Assembly: GCF_964340395.1 (NCBI RefSeq)
Contig: NC_135549.1
Span: 9,269,342-9,333,341 of the forward strand
DNA length: 64,000 nt
Direction of reading: 5' to 3'
Source: Glandiceps talaboti
Lineage: Eukaryota; Hemichordata; Enteropneusta; Spengelidae
Positions 1 through 14,200 of this stretch are shown one piece after another. The stretch's first letter is position 1, and every line of letters begins with the position of its first letter. Both the position numbers and the translations under genes were made by a program. The notes beneath the pieces were generated by a model. The model worked only from the letters and a program-made list of their open reading frames with translations. It was not told the origin of the DNA and ran no database searches.

Positions 1-1476
<1,476 letters not shown>

Positions 1477-1732
1477 CTTGGTGTGCATTTCTGTATCTAA
1501 GACTGCCTTGGTAACCAATCCACAGTTGAGTATAGAGAAGACATCAATGTCCAGCTCTCTGAAGTAGGCTCTATACTGTGTCAAATTAACACTTGGTTTC
1601 TCACTTTCAACTGGGTTGTCTTTAACTGGAGAGTCCTTCTCTGCCTGTGTATTGCAGGTAGTAGTATTCAATGCTGACTCATTACATGTCATATTTGCAT
1701 TCTCTTTCTCTTTCTCGGCATTGGCTTTCTTC
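1477..1732 (-). CDS. FANCD2: FANCD2 exon 25 (last exon in the window)
   Basis: Encodes residues 873-958. A variable linker rich in Asn, Thr, Lys and Glu is followed by [20 protein letters not shown] and LDTEMHTK, the human [20 protein letters not shown] block. The gene continues left of position 1; no further FANCD2 exon was found in 1-1476. Confidence 0.96.
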
Positions 1733-4700
1733 CTGTAGGGAACATAGACATGAAAAAGATTCTTGCTAAAGTTTAATCCATTCTTAAACTAAGACAAAGT
1801 CGAAGCAAGCCTGTGGCCTGATCATTACTTTGATATTTTCAATAATGCAGTTTAGGTACCTACAAAGTTCTTTTACACACATTTTATTTACTGCCTTGTT
1901 GTAAAGCCTGGCCATGCAATTGGCATCCAACAAATACTGCAGAACAAGTTTTGAGCATTTTACATTCTTTATACTGAAGCTGTTAATATCATTTTTGTGT
2001 AGTTTTACAACAGCATGGGTACCTCACTGTTTAAATTTTTCAATGTTTACTTTATTCAATCAAATGCTTCCAGCAACCTGTCATGCTTTTTATTTATGTA
2101 TTTGGGTTCTGTATGGTGTACTTGATTTTAAGATCTTTCTATGCATACTTTCCCGTTTATTAGAACTTGTGGTGTATCGTTCCTTTTCAGTTACACAGAT
2201 GTAAGTCAGGTTTTGTATCTACTTATATCTTCTCTTTATCCTTGTTAAGATATTAGCCAAAACGTCGGATTGCATTTATTGATCGGGACTGTTTTCATTT
2301 TTTTCACTTAATATATAAATTTACATAATCTTTCATATCATTATATGTATATGCCCCCATAATATAATCATTATTTTTAACATCACTCACTCCTAGTTCT
2401 TCACCAGAGTTTTTTTTATGAAACTTTAAAAAACTCTCAGAAAAAGAACTCAATATTAAATAGATAAGTTAGCACATACCCTTTTGGTTTCCTGCCCTTC
2501 TTTGCTGCTGTGCCTGATGTACTAGGTCCACCAGGAATTGATGGAGTCTCATTGTTGTCACTGTCAAAGTTAGCCAGTGGTGGAATGTATCCTGGGGTAA
2601 CTGTAAAAGAAACCATATAACAATGTCATTATCACTGTCAAAGTTAGCCAGTGGTGGAATAATGTATCCTGGGGTAACTATAAAAGAAACCATATAACAA
2701 TGTCATTGTCACTGTCAAAGTTAGCCAGTGGTGGAATGTATCCTGGGGTAACTGTAAAAGAAACCATATAACAATGTCATTCTCACTGTCAAAGTTAGCC
2801 AGTGGTGGAATGTATCCTGGGGTAACTGTAAAAGAAACCATATAACAATGTCATTATCACTGTCAAAGTTAGCCAGTGGTGGAATGTATCCTGGGGTAAC
2901 TGTAATACAAAACATACATTGATGTCAGATTTCTTTTTAACTATAGTAATAATTAGTAATATTCTATGTTTTTAGGAGGGATTGATTTAAGGATGGGCTG
3001 ATGATTGGATGGTTGTTTAGATGGATGGATGGATGGATGGATGGATGGATGGATAGATGGATGGATGGATGATGATATTGATTTGTTGGTTAGATGGATG
3101 AATTGGTGGGGTGGATGAATAGATGGGATTACAGGCAGATGGATGGGAATTGGATGGACGGTTGCAAAGAGGGAATAGATTATTGATGGTCTGTTGGTTG
3201 GATGAATAGGTGGAAGGGTGGGAGTGATTGGGTGGGTGGAAGGATCAATAAAATAATGGATGGACGAATGAATTGGTAGATTAAGGGATGAACAAATATC
3301 TTTATAGTTCTTAAACTAACCTGCAAGACACTTCTCCAACAGATTCTGTGTTTCTGTTATATTCTGTAATCTAGTCAACACTTTTCCTTTCATCTCTGTA
3401 TCAGTCTGACCAGCAAATGCATTGATCACCTGAAAGTACAAAATGTGGTTATATCATTAGAAGAATGGAGATCTAGATACAATGTACATAGAATTCACAA
3501 ACACACAAAAATTTCAGAGAAACTTGCAACTATATACCTCCCCATAAATACATAAACAGTATTTGTCTTAAAAGTCAGTATGTATAAAACAACTATCATA
3601 GAAGACAGTGCCCAAAATGAACATAAAGGTACTTTTGAACCATTTCACTGTCACAGTATACAACTTACTCTCAATCAATTCACTTCTAGTCCCATACATC
3701 AAACATCAGTTAAATATCAGAACAAACGCCGCTGGGACACCCATTTTTATAGCTAAATATCACATGTCAAAAGCTTTTTAATCAGCTTCTGATGGGAACA
3801 CATTCCCTTCCTAAGCTTCAATCATTCTTGCAACAGTGGTTGACTGCATATTTCTAGCACTCTTGTGAAAGATTTTTGAGAGCACTGCCTTACGATAAAA
3901 GCCCATTCAGCATTTCTGGATACTCACCTCTCTAAACCAATTCAAGCTGTAAAACACTGCTGAGCACACAAGTTCCCTTTCAGGTATAGATAAAGATTCC
4001 ATCTTGTCAATAAAATGTTCAGGAAACATGAACACTGGACAACCCAGTAAAGCATCAATACCTTCCAAGTCACCATTGTGTTCAATCTGTTCACATATAC
4101 GTAGTAGTCGGAAATGTGGAGACAAACAGATTGGTGATACACTTCTGACAAGACAAAATACAAAGTAAGTCGCTATTATCAAACACAAGTACTGTGTGGG
4201 GTAACAAGTTCATAAAATTTGCCTGCATTCCCAAGATGTTTTACCATGGTTAATTGATAAAATGACAGTACAGGAAATACTAAATTTGACCAGATTTTAC
4301 ATTTGTTACTAGGTTACCAAATCTTAGCTAAAATAATGAGGTAATTCACCACCATATCATTATCATTAAACCATATCAAATATTTAGTACATTCTCTCAG
4401 TCCAGGGAGTATTACAGCATACAATCATACAACATACAACACCACACATTACACAATATTAAAGTTTACGCATTCATGTAAGAAAACTAAAACAGCCCAG
4501 GGGGTAGCTAAATGTAAAAGGCAATGTAAAGCCCTCAGCAAGAGTATCCTTGAAGCCTATAAAATGTCATGTGTAAGAATCAATGATTTTATGAAATATA
4601 CCAGTCATGCCCCCCCCCCCCCCCGCTTTATTTTTAAACTCTTTGAAACATACCAAACCATCCAATAGACTGTCACACTTTCACCTTGACATTTCTATAC

Positions 4701-7700
4701 ATATTTTTGAAAGCAGTTCTTCTAAAAACAGTTTTAGAAATATCTAAGTCAATGAAGGCAACTACTCTTTCCAGTAAACACAATTTACTGAAAATCATCA
4801 GCATACATGACGTCATGTTTTAATTTAAACAGATTCATATTTATTTTTCGTCAGTCTTTGTAGTTTAAATTAAAGGGGGGATATATCAAGACCCCTTACC
4901 TCTCATCTTCTTTTGTCTCTTTATTAAGTGTTGTTGAGTTTCGTTTGTTCTTCTCTAGTTTCTGTAGTAATGGGATTAAGTTGACAGCTATTCCAGTTTC
5001 ATTGTCTTGTTCCTCTAGACCATACATCAATTCTAGTGGAACTGATCCATCACTATGCACAAAGATCAAAGTAAGTTATGATCAGCATTTATAATTGAGA
5101 TTGTAGAACACTGGACTGACTACAAAAAATGCATATTTCAACGACAGCCAGGGAGTTACACTTAGGAATAGAAATACAGTCAGATCCTGTAACACATGCT
5201 TAAATATGAGTAAAAGGAAACTATAAATTGTAAATCTAGAAACTGAGGGAAGTCTATCCCATTCTTGGCTTCAGTTACCATGGTGGTCCATGGTTCTTAA
5301 ACACACAAAATACAATTTAGAGATCTGGATATCTGGATTTGACTTCTCAAAACCTAGAAAGGGGTAATATCTACAACATAAACACATTTTGTACAATTCT
5401 GGATTCATGTTCTCAATCAACAATCAAAGTAGTCTAGCTGCTAGACCTTGGGCTTTCTTCTGATATGATAAGACAAGTGACCATAGGTTGCTTTATCGAG
5501 GATGGAACACCGGGCTATCGCCCTCGCTAGCTACCTTTGGTCACCTTCACTGTGAGCAGAATAGCCCAAGGGCTCTAGCAGCAAGACTACAATCAAAGTT
5601 AGTGTATGACTGACTGACAAATTGAATATGAAAACTATCACTTGGGCGTTAACAAAATAATTGTGTGTTTCCAATAACATGACCTCAGAGAATAGGCTAG
5701 GTAGGTCTGGATTTGATTTGATTTGATCATTTTAATTGTTCTATTTTGAAAAATATTGCTTCGACCCAAAAACAAAAGAAATGTTGGTCAAAATGCACCT
5801 TCTGTGATAGATTGATGAAATGTGTTTAGGCACCACTAGGGAAAGAAAACAGACATGCATGAAGATCAAGAAGACGAGGAATTTCTTATGTAAATGTTTA
5901 AAATATGTTTCGGGTCGGCAGCTTAACTAGGGTCGGTCAGGTTATTGGAAACACAATAATAAAATTATTGTTTTCATTTTGCCTTACTTTTCTGGTTTTT
6001 CTCCTTCTACATCTATAATAAAGTCATCTTGAAAATCAGCAAGTATTGACTCACTTATACATGCCTAGGTGAATATAATAATAATAACAACACATAAATG
6101 TTAGCGAGTATCAACTCAAATATATATACCTTTGTCAAAATCATATAACTTTCGGCCAGTATTAAAAAGTATTGAATATTAAAAAGTCATACAGTTCAAC
6201 TATGTAAAGTAATTAAAATGTTTGTTTCATACTGTGCATATCATATTTCATCTACTACTGTGAGTGTACAACAATTTTGCAATTTTACACATAGTTCAGT
6301 CTGTCTCCAGCAGTGACTCAATATTGCTATCTTCATCCAAGCCAGCTGATGAAGTAACCAATCAACGCATCATGTGTAGTTGTAGAAACATGTGCCCTAG
6401 ACTTACCTCAACCTGAGGATCTAAGTCACCTTTCTGTACAACAGCTGCTAACTCATCAAAGAACAAGGCAGCAGTCTCTGGCATCTTACCACTACTACTT
6501 CTAACCAGTTCCAATAGAGATATCACCTACACATAAAAACAATGAAAACTGATTGCACAAATTTTCATTTCAAATTAACAAGTTCAAACTTGAACTTGTA
6601 TGTTTCAAGGATTAAACCCACTGCTTGAATCCCAGTTTTGGAATTACAACTGTCTTGTAAGAGAACCAGTACGGATTTAGATAGAATCATTCTTTTGTTG
6701 GGGACCAACTTTTTCTACAGCTCACCCAAACTACTATTTTTTTACACCCAAACTTTAAACCAACTAACACTGGCCAAATACTAACCAGTTGGCCAACAAT
6801 ATCTTAATTGCACTTAGGGTTAGCATGTAGGGTTAAGAATATGGTCGAACCCTATTATCGGTACATAAATTGAGGATGCATAAATTTGTATCATCCAGGC
6901 ATGCACAGCTACAGTGACTGTTCAACACTTTTTCAACCTTGTCCTTACCTGTTTATAGTTGTCATTACTCATAGATGAAACATTGAGTGATTCAGACTGT
7001 TCATCAGCCTGTGATACAGTCTTGGTGTGGTGTGCCATGTTGTGTATGATAGTTATAGCACCAATTACACCAATCCTTTTGTACTTGGCTGTGTTACTGG
7101 ACAGCTGCTTACGTATCACTATATGCATGTCATCCTACCAGGTGGTGTTTATTTCAGAGATAAAGAAAAAATAGAATGTGAAATATTTGATCATGCCACC
7201 TATAATCAGGTAAAAAAAGTATGGAGTAATTATTGAAAACTATTTTAAACATTTGGAAACCACCTTGTTTCACTCAGAACTGAGCTAGGTTTATCATTCT
7301 ATAATTTTGAAGTTCACTACCACATCTAAAAGATTCTCTGTTATCACAGTGTCCCACTGTATGTCCATATAATCATAGACAATGTCTATGATATAACAAA
7401 TCTTTACTAAAGACATTGAAAGGCAGTGACAACCTTATCTCAAGAGTTGCAGAGCTGAAACTCGTCAGCAACCTTGCTGTAACAAACAACACTTGAAGTT
7501 TAGATATTAATGACATGATTGATGCGGACTACATGATTGAGTATAAAGAACACATATATCACAGACTTATTTGTGTTTTCACTTGTTTGTTATATAATGC
7601 TGCAGTGAGTGAGCGACAAAGTACACTCACAACAACAAATATTTTAATTTATGCAAACATTAGATCATAGTGTTAAGAAAGTCACTGCTCATCTGATATT

Positions 7701-8172
7701 CTCTGTCTCTACTAACCTGGATTAGACTTCCATCATGGTTATTTCTGAACGCTAAGTTACTCAACATAGAAAACAGCTTTCTAATCTGAGGTATGGATAA
7801 GTTATCCAAGTAGTCCAACACACCCTTCATTTGAAAAAAGACATAACAATATGGATGGATTACAATACAGCTTATATGGCTGGATTATAATACTACAGCT
7901 AATATGTATTTTAATTTGATATGAAAATCTGAGTTCTATCTGAAATTTCTTAAAAGAATAATGGTATGTTCAAAAAGATTTCATTTCATGTAATGGACAA
8001 ATCACAGGCTCATTTACACGGGTATGCAATAATGAGTTCAGTACTATGATGCAGTACAAATACCAATTGTATATGTGTACACTGATGCAAGTAATCATGA
8101 TTACATGTGTAATAAAATATAGTAAATGCATCTTTAGGAATATTTATTGTAGCCTGACAGTTGGAAGTGACT

Positions 8173-8215
<43 letters not shown>

Positions 8216-11200
8216 CACATGCACACAGACAGACAGACAGATAGACAGATAGACAGACAGACAGACTCACCTTGATGAATATAGCAAATGGTGCCATAGC
8301 AGCTGGTTTACTTTCTACTAAGTCGGAGAGGATATCTAGAGAGGAGTCCACTTCACCAGCATATCCACTGCCAATGTGAGTGACAAGACTGCCTACAATC
8401 TCCTGTAATAAGAATATGATAGACATTGTATTCAGAGTTAGTTTACATATCAATATGAATTATCATTTTGTCGCACACAGCAATTCATCACTTATTATAG
8501 TTCTACTACAGTGTTCAAAATTTATGACGATTCCCAGCTCTGTATGATGATTACATTTTTTGAACAGGAAATACTATGTGACATGAAATGAATGTAGCAC
8601 AGTGTTAGAAAGTTAGAAAGTTAGAAAGTGTCTCGTGATGAGATATCCAAATTATACACCTTGTTATATCAACATACTAGTTATAAGTAAAAGACCTGGA
8701 CTATTCTCATATCTCTATTAAAGTTTCAAGCAAGTTGAAGAAAATGAAGATCGTAAATCCTGGGGTTTTTTTCACAGACACTTGTAATGATAGCATTGAG
8801 AGATAAAGTGTGAATCCTTACCTGCTGACAGTAGAGATCAAAGTACATAAAGGCTTGTTTATACAATGTACAACCAAAATGACTGATAGGTGGTTCTGGT
8901 GATCTCAGTAACACTTCAGCTAATGATATAATAGATGTGAAGTACTCTCTCACAACCTGCAATGCATTGGATAAAATATCAGTTATAATGAAAGGGAGAA
9001 TTTTTTCAATTTTTAAATCTAAATTTTTATTATTGAATTTTGCATGAAAGAGTAGTACATGTAACCATGACTATGAATACTATATGTTGTATTTCCTTGG
9101 TAAGAATTTAGTAGCAGTTTTGTTCATTTGGAGGATGTCATTTGATAGGATAATGAAGCGTTCATGTCAGTAGAGCTATTTGTGCTAAGAAGATGAGTAG
9201 TCTACCCCAACAATAGTTACTAATCAAGGGAAAACTGTACTTGTAGATACAAAATATGATTTTTAGGGAAGTGTGCTAACTTATACGTTATTGATGAAAT
9301 TGGGTACCATGTCAACAAAAGATATCACTTGATCAAAACATTGGTTTTTCTAACATTTTGTTCCACCATTTTTCACAAGCCTTATTGAGGATTGCAATGA
9401 TACTTTTTCATAATTGATATCCAAATAACCAGTATCTCCTACCTGTGCATGTAAGCTAAATGTAGCTTGTAGAAGTTCTTCATTGAAATGACCTGCTCTG
9501 ATTTTATTCCTTACTAGACTTTCCACCATCTTCTTACGATTTCCAGTAGAGTGCAGAATCAGCAGCACAAATATATCAATTACCTATGGAAAAAGAAAAT
9601 ATTGTGAACTAGAATCTTGGCAAAATTGTGGGAAATGTGACTAGTTTCAGACAGTTGAATATGTCAGCCAGTGGAGGGCAAACTAGCATTACTTGGTGAC
9701 AACACCAGTCTGGATGCCAACATAGTCTCTAAGTGGAGGTGTAAATCGTAACGATTCCGAATAGGAACTAGACTACGACAACGACATGGCTGTTCAAAAA
9801 TGTGACTTTGCTTGTTATAGTAATTCAGAACAAAAACAGCTTGACTCTTCAACTAAATTTGCAGGCTTTTTCAATAAGTTTGTTTGTAATATACAAGGTT
9901 AAGCCACATTAAAAAACATGTACAGTTGAGTTTTATTGAGACCATCCACTTTCTTGTGTCTTTTTCCACAACTGTCATATTGTTATCATTATTTTATTCA
10001 TATTGTATGTTGTCATCCAAAATGTTATCTTTTTAAAAATAGACATTCACTATATTATCATGTTTTCCCTTCTATGACAACAATGTCTGTCTTTCAAACC
10101 TGTGACAGAAGTTGAACTTCTAAGAGCTGTACTACTCACTTGGTGTTCTGCAGCACTAGATATATTCTCTATTGCCTTAATCCAGGCTTCGGCAATACAT
10201 TTTTGAAACCTGATAGCTGACCTTATAGCATCCAATGTTAATACTTCACTACCTTTATCTTGGTCAGTACTGGATCTGAGCAGATGACAAAGCATTGGTA
10301 AATACATACATTATGACAAGTATCATTGGATTTCTTATCTCTCAGTACATTGTACAGAAAATACTCAACAGAACAGAAATATAACAAACTATTACTGTAA
10401 AAACTGGATATGTAAATGAGAAATTGAATCGGTGAGATATATATATATAAAGGGACATACACACTGCCTACATGTATATAACTGTCAGTCATGAATATGA
10501 TATTGAAAATTGATAGCATCACTCATGCTTGGTTTATTCCTAATAATGTACTCACTATATAAAAATATGAACAAATCAAAATATGCAAAAATTATAATTG
10601 ATATTGTCATACTACAGCATAGATAATCCTAATGAAAGTCTACATACCTATTTCTGTGTCTGTTTCTTTGAGTAGAACTTGACATGGGTTGAAAACTGCC
10701 TTGAAAATCCAAGTTACTTCTGACATCACTGATCACCTTCATAATGAGCAGAAATAAACTCTCATAAATACATTGGGACAAAAATGAGATGTAATTGTGC
10801 TACATTGTGGCTATACTTGGACTAGTACTGCTATTTCTAACAAAACACACATATCAAACTTGTTTATCAAGAAAGATTTTTATTCTTGAACAATACTCAA
10901 ATTGTCCATTATTGTTTTGAAATATAGAAAAATGTACAGGCCATGGACAAGACTAGTTCCACTGAACTATTTCCATGGTCCACATCAGATAAGAACTGTG
11001 TACATTACAATTCTCTCCGATGCTAAAGTATGACCAATTGAGAACTTCCCAACCTCGAAAATCCGAGGTTAGTTAATATGCTAAGCTGGTAGAAATGTGT
11101 TAATTGGCCTCATCATCTATATCAACAGAAATAAAGAAGTGTCGGGTATTTGCATAATCTTCTTTTCCATCTTTTCATTGTATGCATGGTGCGCTCAGAC

Positions 11201-14200
11201 CACTATAGAAAGTTGTCTTGCTGCTAGACGTTCGGGCTTTCTCCCGACGAAGTTCGCTGTGATGGCGAACGCCCATCCTTGTCGTATTGTAAATTCGGAA
11301 TACAGTGTTAACACCTGAGGTCTAGCAGCTAGACTAGGACATGAGTAGCTGTGGCCAGATTCATAGGAAGTATTTATAGTAGGAGCACAGAAACTTCAAA
11401 GGCTTATTTATTCTTTATTGTTTAGTATAATGTCGTAGCGTTATTTTACAAATTGTGACGCGAACTTGGCCGCTTTATAATGAACACGCAGGACAATAGC
11501 CACCTTAGCTCTGAAATATGATTTGAGAACTCTCTGTCAGCAGTTGTGTCGCAGTTCTCTGAGTGCACATTTCCAAACTTTGACCCGTCTTTTTTACACC
11601 TGACCCCATGAAGACGAACCATTACACAAATATCCATTATCGGATAAAATCAAATTTTAGACTCTAGGTTAGATGCTTGCTCTGATTCACTTTTTATGAT
11701 ATTATCCTATAAAAAGAAGTCTGTACGTGCGAAGAGTAATATTAGAGTCTAAAATTCGATTTTGTTGGCGTCTGTCAAATCGCTACCTAGTCTTGCTGCT
11801 AGATGTTCGTGCTTTCTTTCGATATTAATTACTATAAGCGAACGAAGTTCGCAGTGAGGGCTTGCCTTGGATGTTCCATCCTCGATAGCGATGTTCGGTC
11901 GTGTGTCGTATTGTATCGGAAGAACATCCGTGGTCTAGCAGATAGACTAATCGCTACCATGAAAAGAGGCCAATGGTTTGCGTGATGTTGAAAATAAAAC
12001 GTCCATATGATTATTATATTGAAACGGCTTAGTGAATACACACAACTAGTACTATAAACGGAGATGTGTTCCAACTCAGACTCAGATCACTAATGAATAT
12101 TTTCAGTGATCTGAGGTTACACAGACAAGGAACACAAAATTGCAGTCCCGTGCTTTTATAATGTTTTGCACTCGCAAATCCGTGATCAAAGAATGTACAC
12201 TTGCTATTGAATCCAGGATGAATAAAGTTTAAACGTTGTAAACCTTTCTCGAATATATTCTGACAGTGATGTTGAATTTGAGGGAAAATTCTGTTTGACA
12301 ATAGAATAGACTAGCCAAGATTACTGACTACATAGCTCTTCAATGTAAGTGTGAGCAGTGAAGTGAAAACAGCTAGTGTACTTCCCGTTTCTCGGACAAG
12401 GCAACATTGTATCGCCCTTCACATGCTATTGTTTGTAATTGATAAAACAAAAGGCGTTCTATAGAATATCATATCCCTTCGTCGCTAAAATTAACAGACA
12501 CGAGAAAATGACGGAAATACAAGTTATCGAACATTCAGGACAAACACCTTTTTCAGTTAGAAAAACTTCCCTTTTTGAAATGGAGATTAGTCCCCAGCAT
12601 CATTTTCACAAACCTGCGAAGAGGCCTTTAATTGACACAAGATTGTACAGTCATGGACACAGTCTATCTGAGAGACATTCCTTACTGTTCACAAATACAG
12701 ACATATCTACTAGGCTACATCCATTTCGTAGGGTCTATGATCCATCTCAGACCGGTTGACCACTAGTGGTCTGAGGGTCCATGTCGCCCTGCTTGCATAC
12801 GGAGTAAGTCGCCTACAAAGAGACAGTTGTGAAACCTGGGCTTACCTGAAATGCTAGTAACTAAAGATTTAACGCATCTGTGTTCAAATATCAGCAATAA
12901 ATCGACTATTTAGTAATTTTACCTCGCCTTGGCTACAAAAGTACGAGTCCCAGTCCGGAGGACGAGAAATCCCGAAATCACAAGTTCAATCGTAAAATTT
13001 ATGCCCAAGTGGACGCCCGATCAAATGTGGCGGAGTTTGTAAGGCGGGACTTTGAAATCAGTCGGAACTGGAAAAGTTCCGATTTCGACACTTTTTGTGA
13101 TCGTACCAGCAACTACTATCGTCAAAAAGATTTAAAATGAGTACATATTCGACCGATTGCTAATATTTGATAGCTTTATTTAAAAAATTATATGTAATTA
13201 TTTTGTTATTGGTGCGAAAGTATATTGTTTTCGCACTCGCTATAGGACGGTTACTTTTCGTAGGACGGTGTTGAGCGAAACGCGTGCACCGTCTGCAAGC
13301 AGGACTGTGAGCCATGGTACAACATCTGAGCACAGAGAAGGAACACAGTTTCTTGTCTGTGATCTGAGGTACAACGACTGACCATTATCGGATTGAGAGG
13401 TGTCAACGAGTTCCAGCAAGATGCTTAGTTTAGACAAACAAGTTTTATTTACACATAGCCCCAAAGCATAGGCTGGTGGCGTTATTCACCATATGGGTAC
13501 AGGTGTAAGAAGGTGCTAAAAGGTGTTACTTTTAGCATCAGCAGAATTGTAATGTATTTCTTTTGTATCCATTTTGTATATTTGTATCATATGCATGTTC
13601 TTTGAAAGTGTAGCTTATTTCGTTATCTGGTGAAATCAATTTCATTCATTCATTCATTCATTTATTCATCAAATGTACATGTTATTTACAAATTGATGGT
13701 AACTATGCCCAGTATATGCATGCCACATATAATCATTCTATTAACTCACAATAGAAAGTGCACACCAGTTTTTCTAAGGATGTCAAAAAGTTGTGATTTC
13801 TGATGACTTACCTCCAATGCATCAGTTGAAGTGACTGTCTGTAAAATAAACTTGACAACCACTGGTAAATCATCAAGTTCTGCTGATGGTAACATTTGTA
13901 ATACAGACAACCTCACCTGTAAAAGATGCAAAGTCAGCATTTTGCTCAGGCTCTTTCTGTAAACCTAGGGTTCAACATATCATTTCTATTTCTCCTAATT
14001 TGTGTACAAATACTAGTACCTCCTGGGGAGAAAGAGAATCAATGAAAAAAAATGTAGTACAGACAAAGCTAAATAGGTAGGGTAGATTACTGTTTTTCAC
14101 TCAAATGAACCTTGAACCCCTGCATCCCACACCATCATCCCACCACCGTCTTACTGTCTTTCACATACACCCAAATGTTAATCCTAGACTGACATTGGCC

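Larger units (their letters stand above)
10737..13811. other. FANCD2 intron 11, including a CpG-richer block at about 11.1-13.5 kb
   Basis: The longest FANCD2 intron in the window. It contains three MITE-like elements (11213, 11646, 11788) and, from about 11100 to 13500, visibly more CpG than the flanks. GGCGGGAC at 13044 and several CG-containing stretches are promoter-like. No FANCD2 exon was found inside it. Confidence 0.6.

Noticed and set aside
13240-13464. 74-codon minus-strand ORF in intron 11
   Set aside because: No similarity recognised, and the FANCD2 phase does not allow it as an exon between exons 11 and 12, which join directly.
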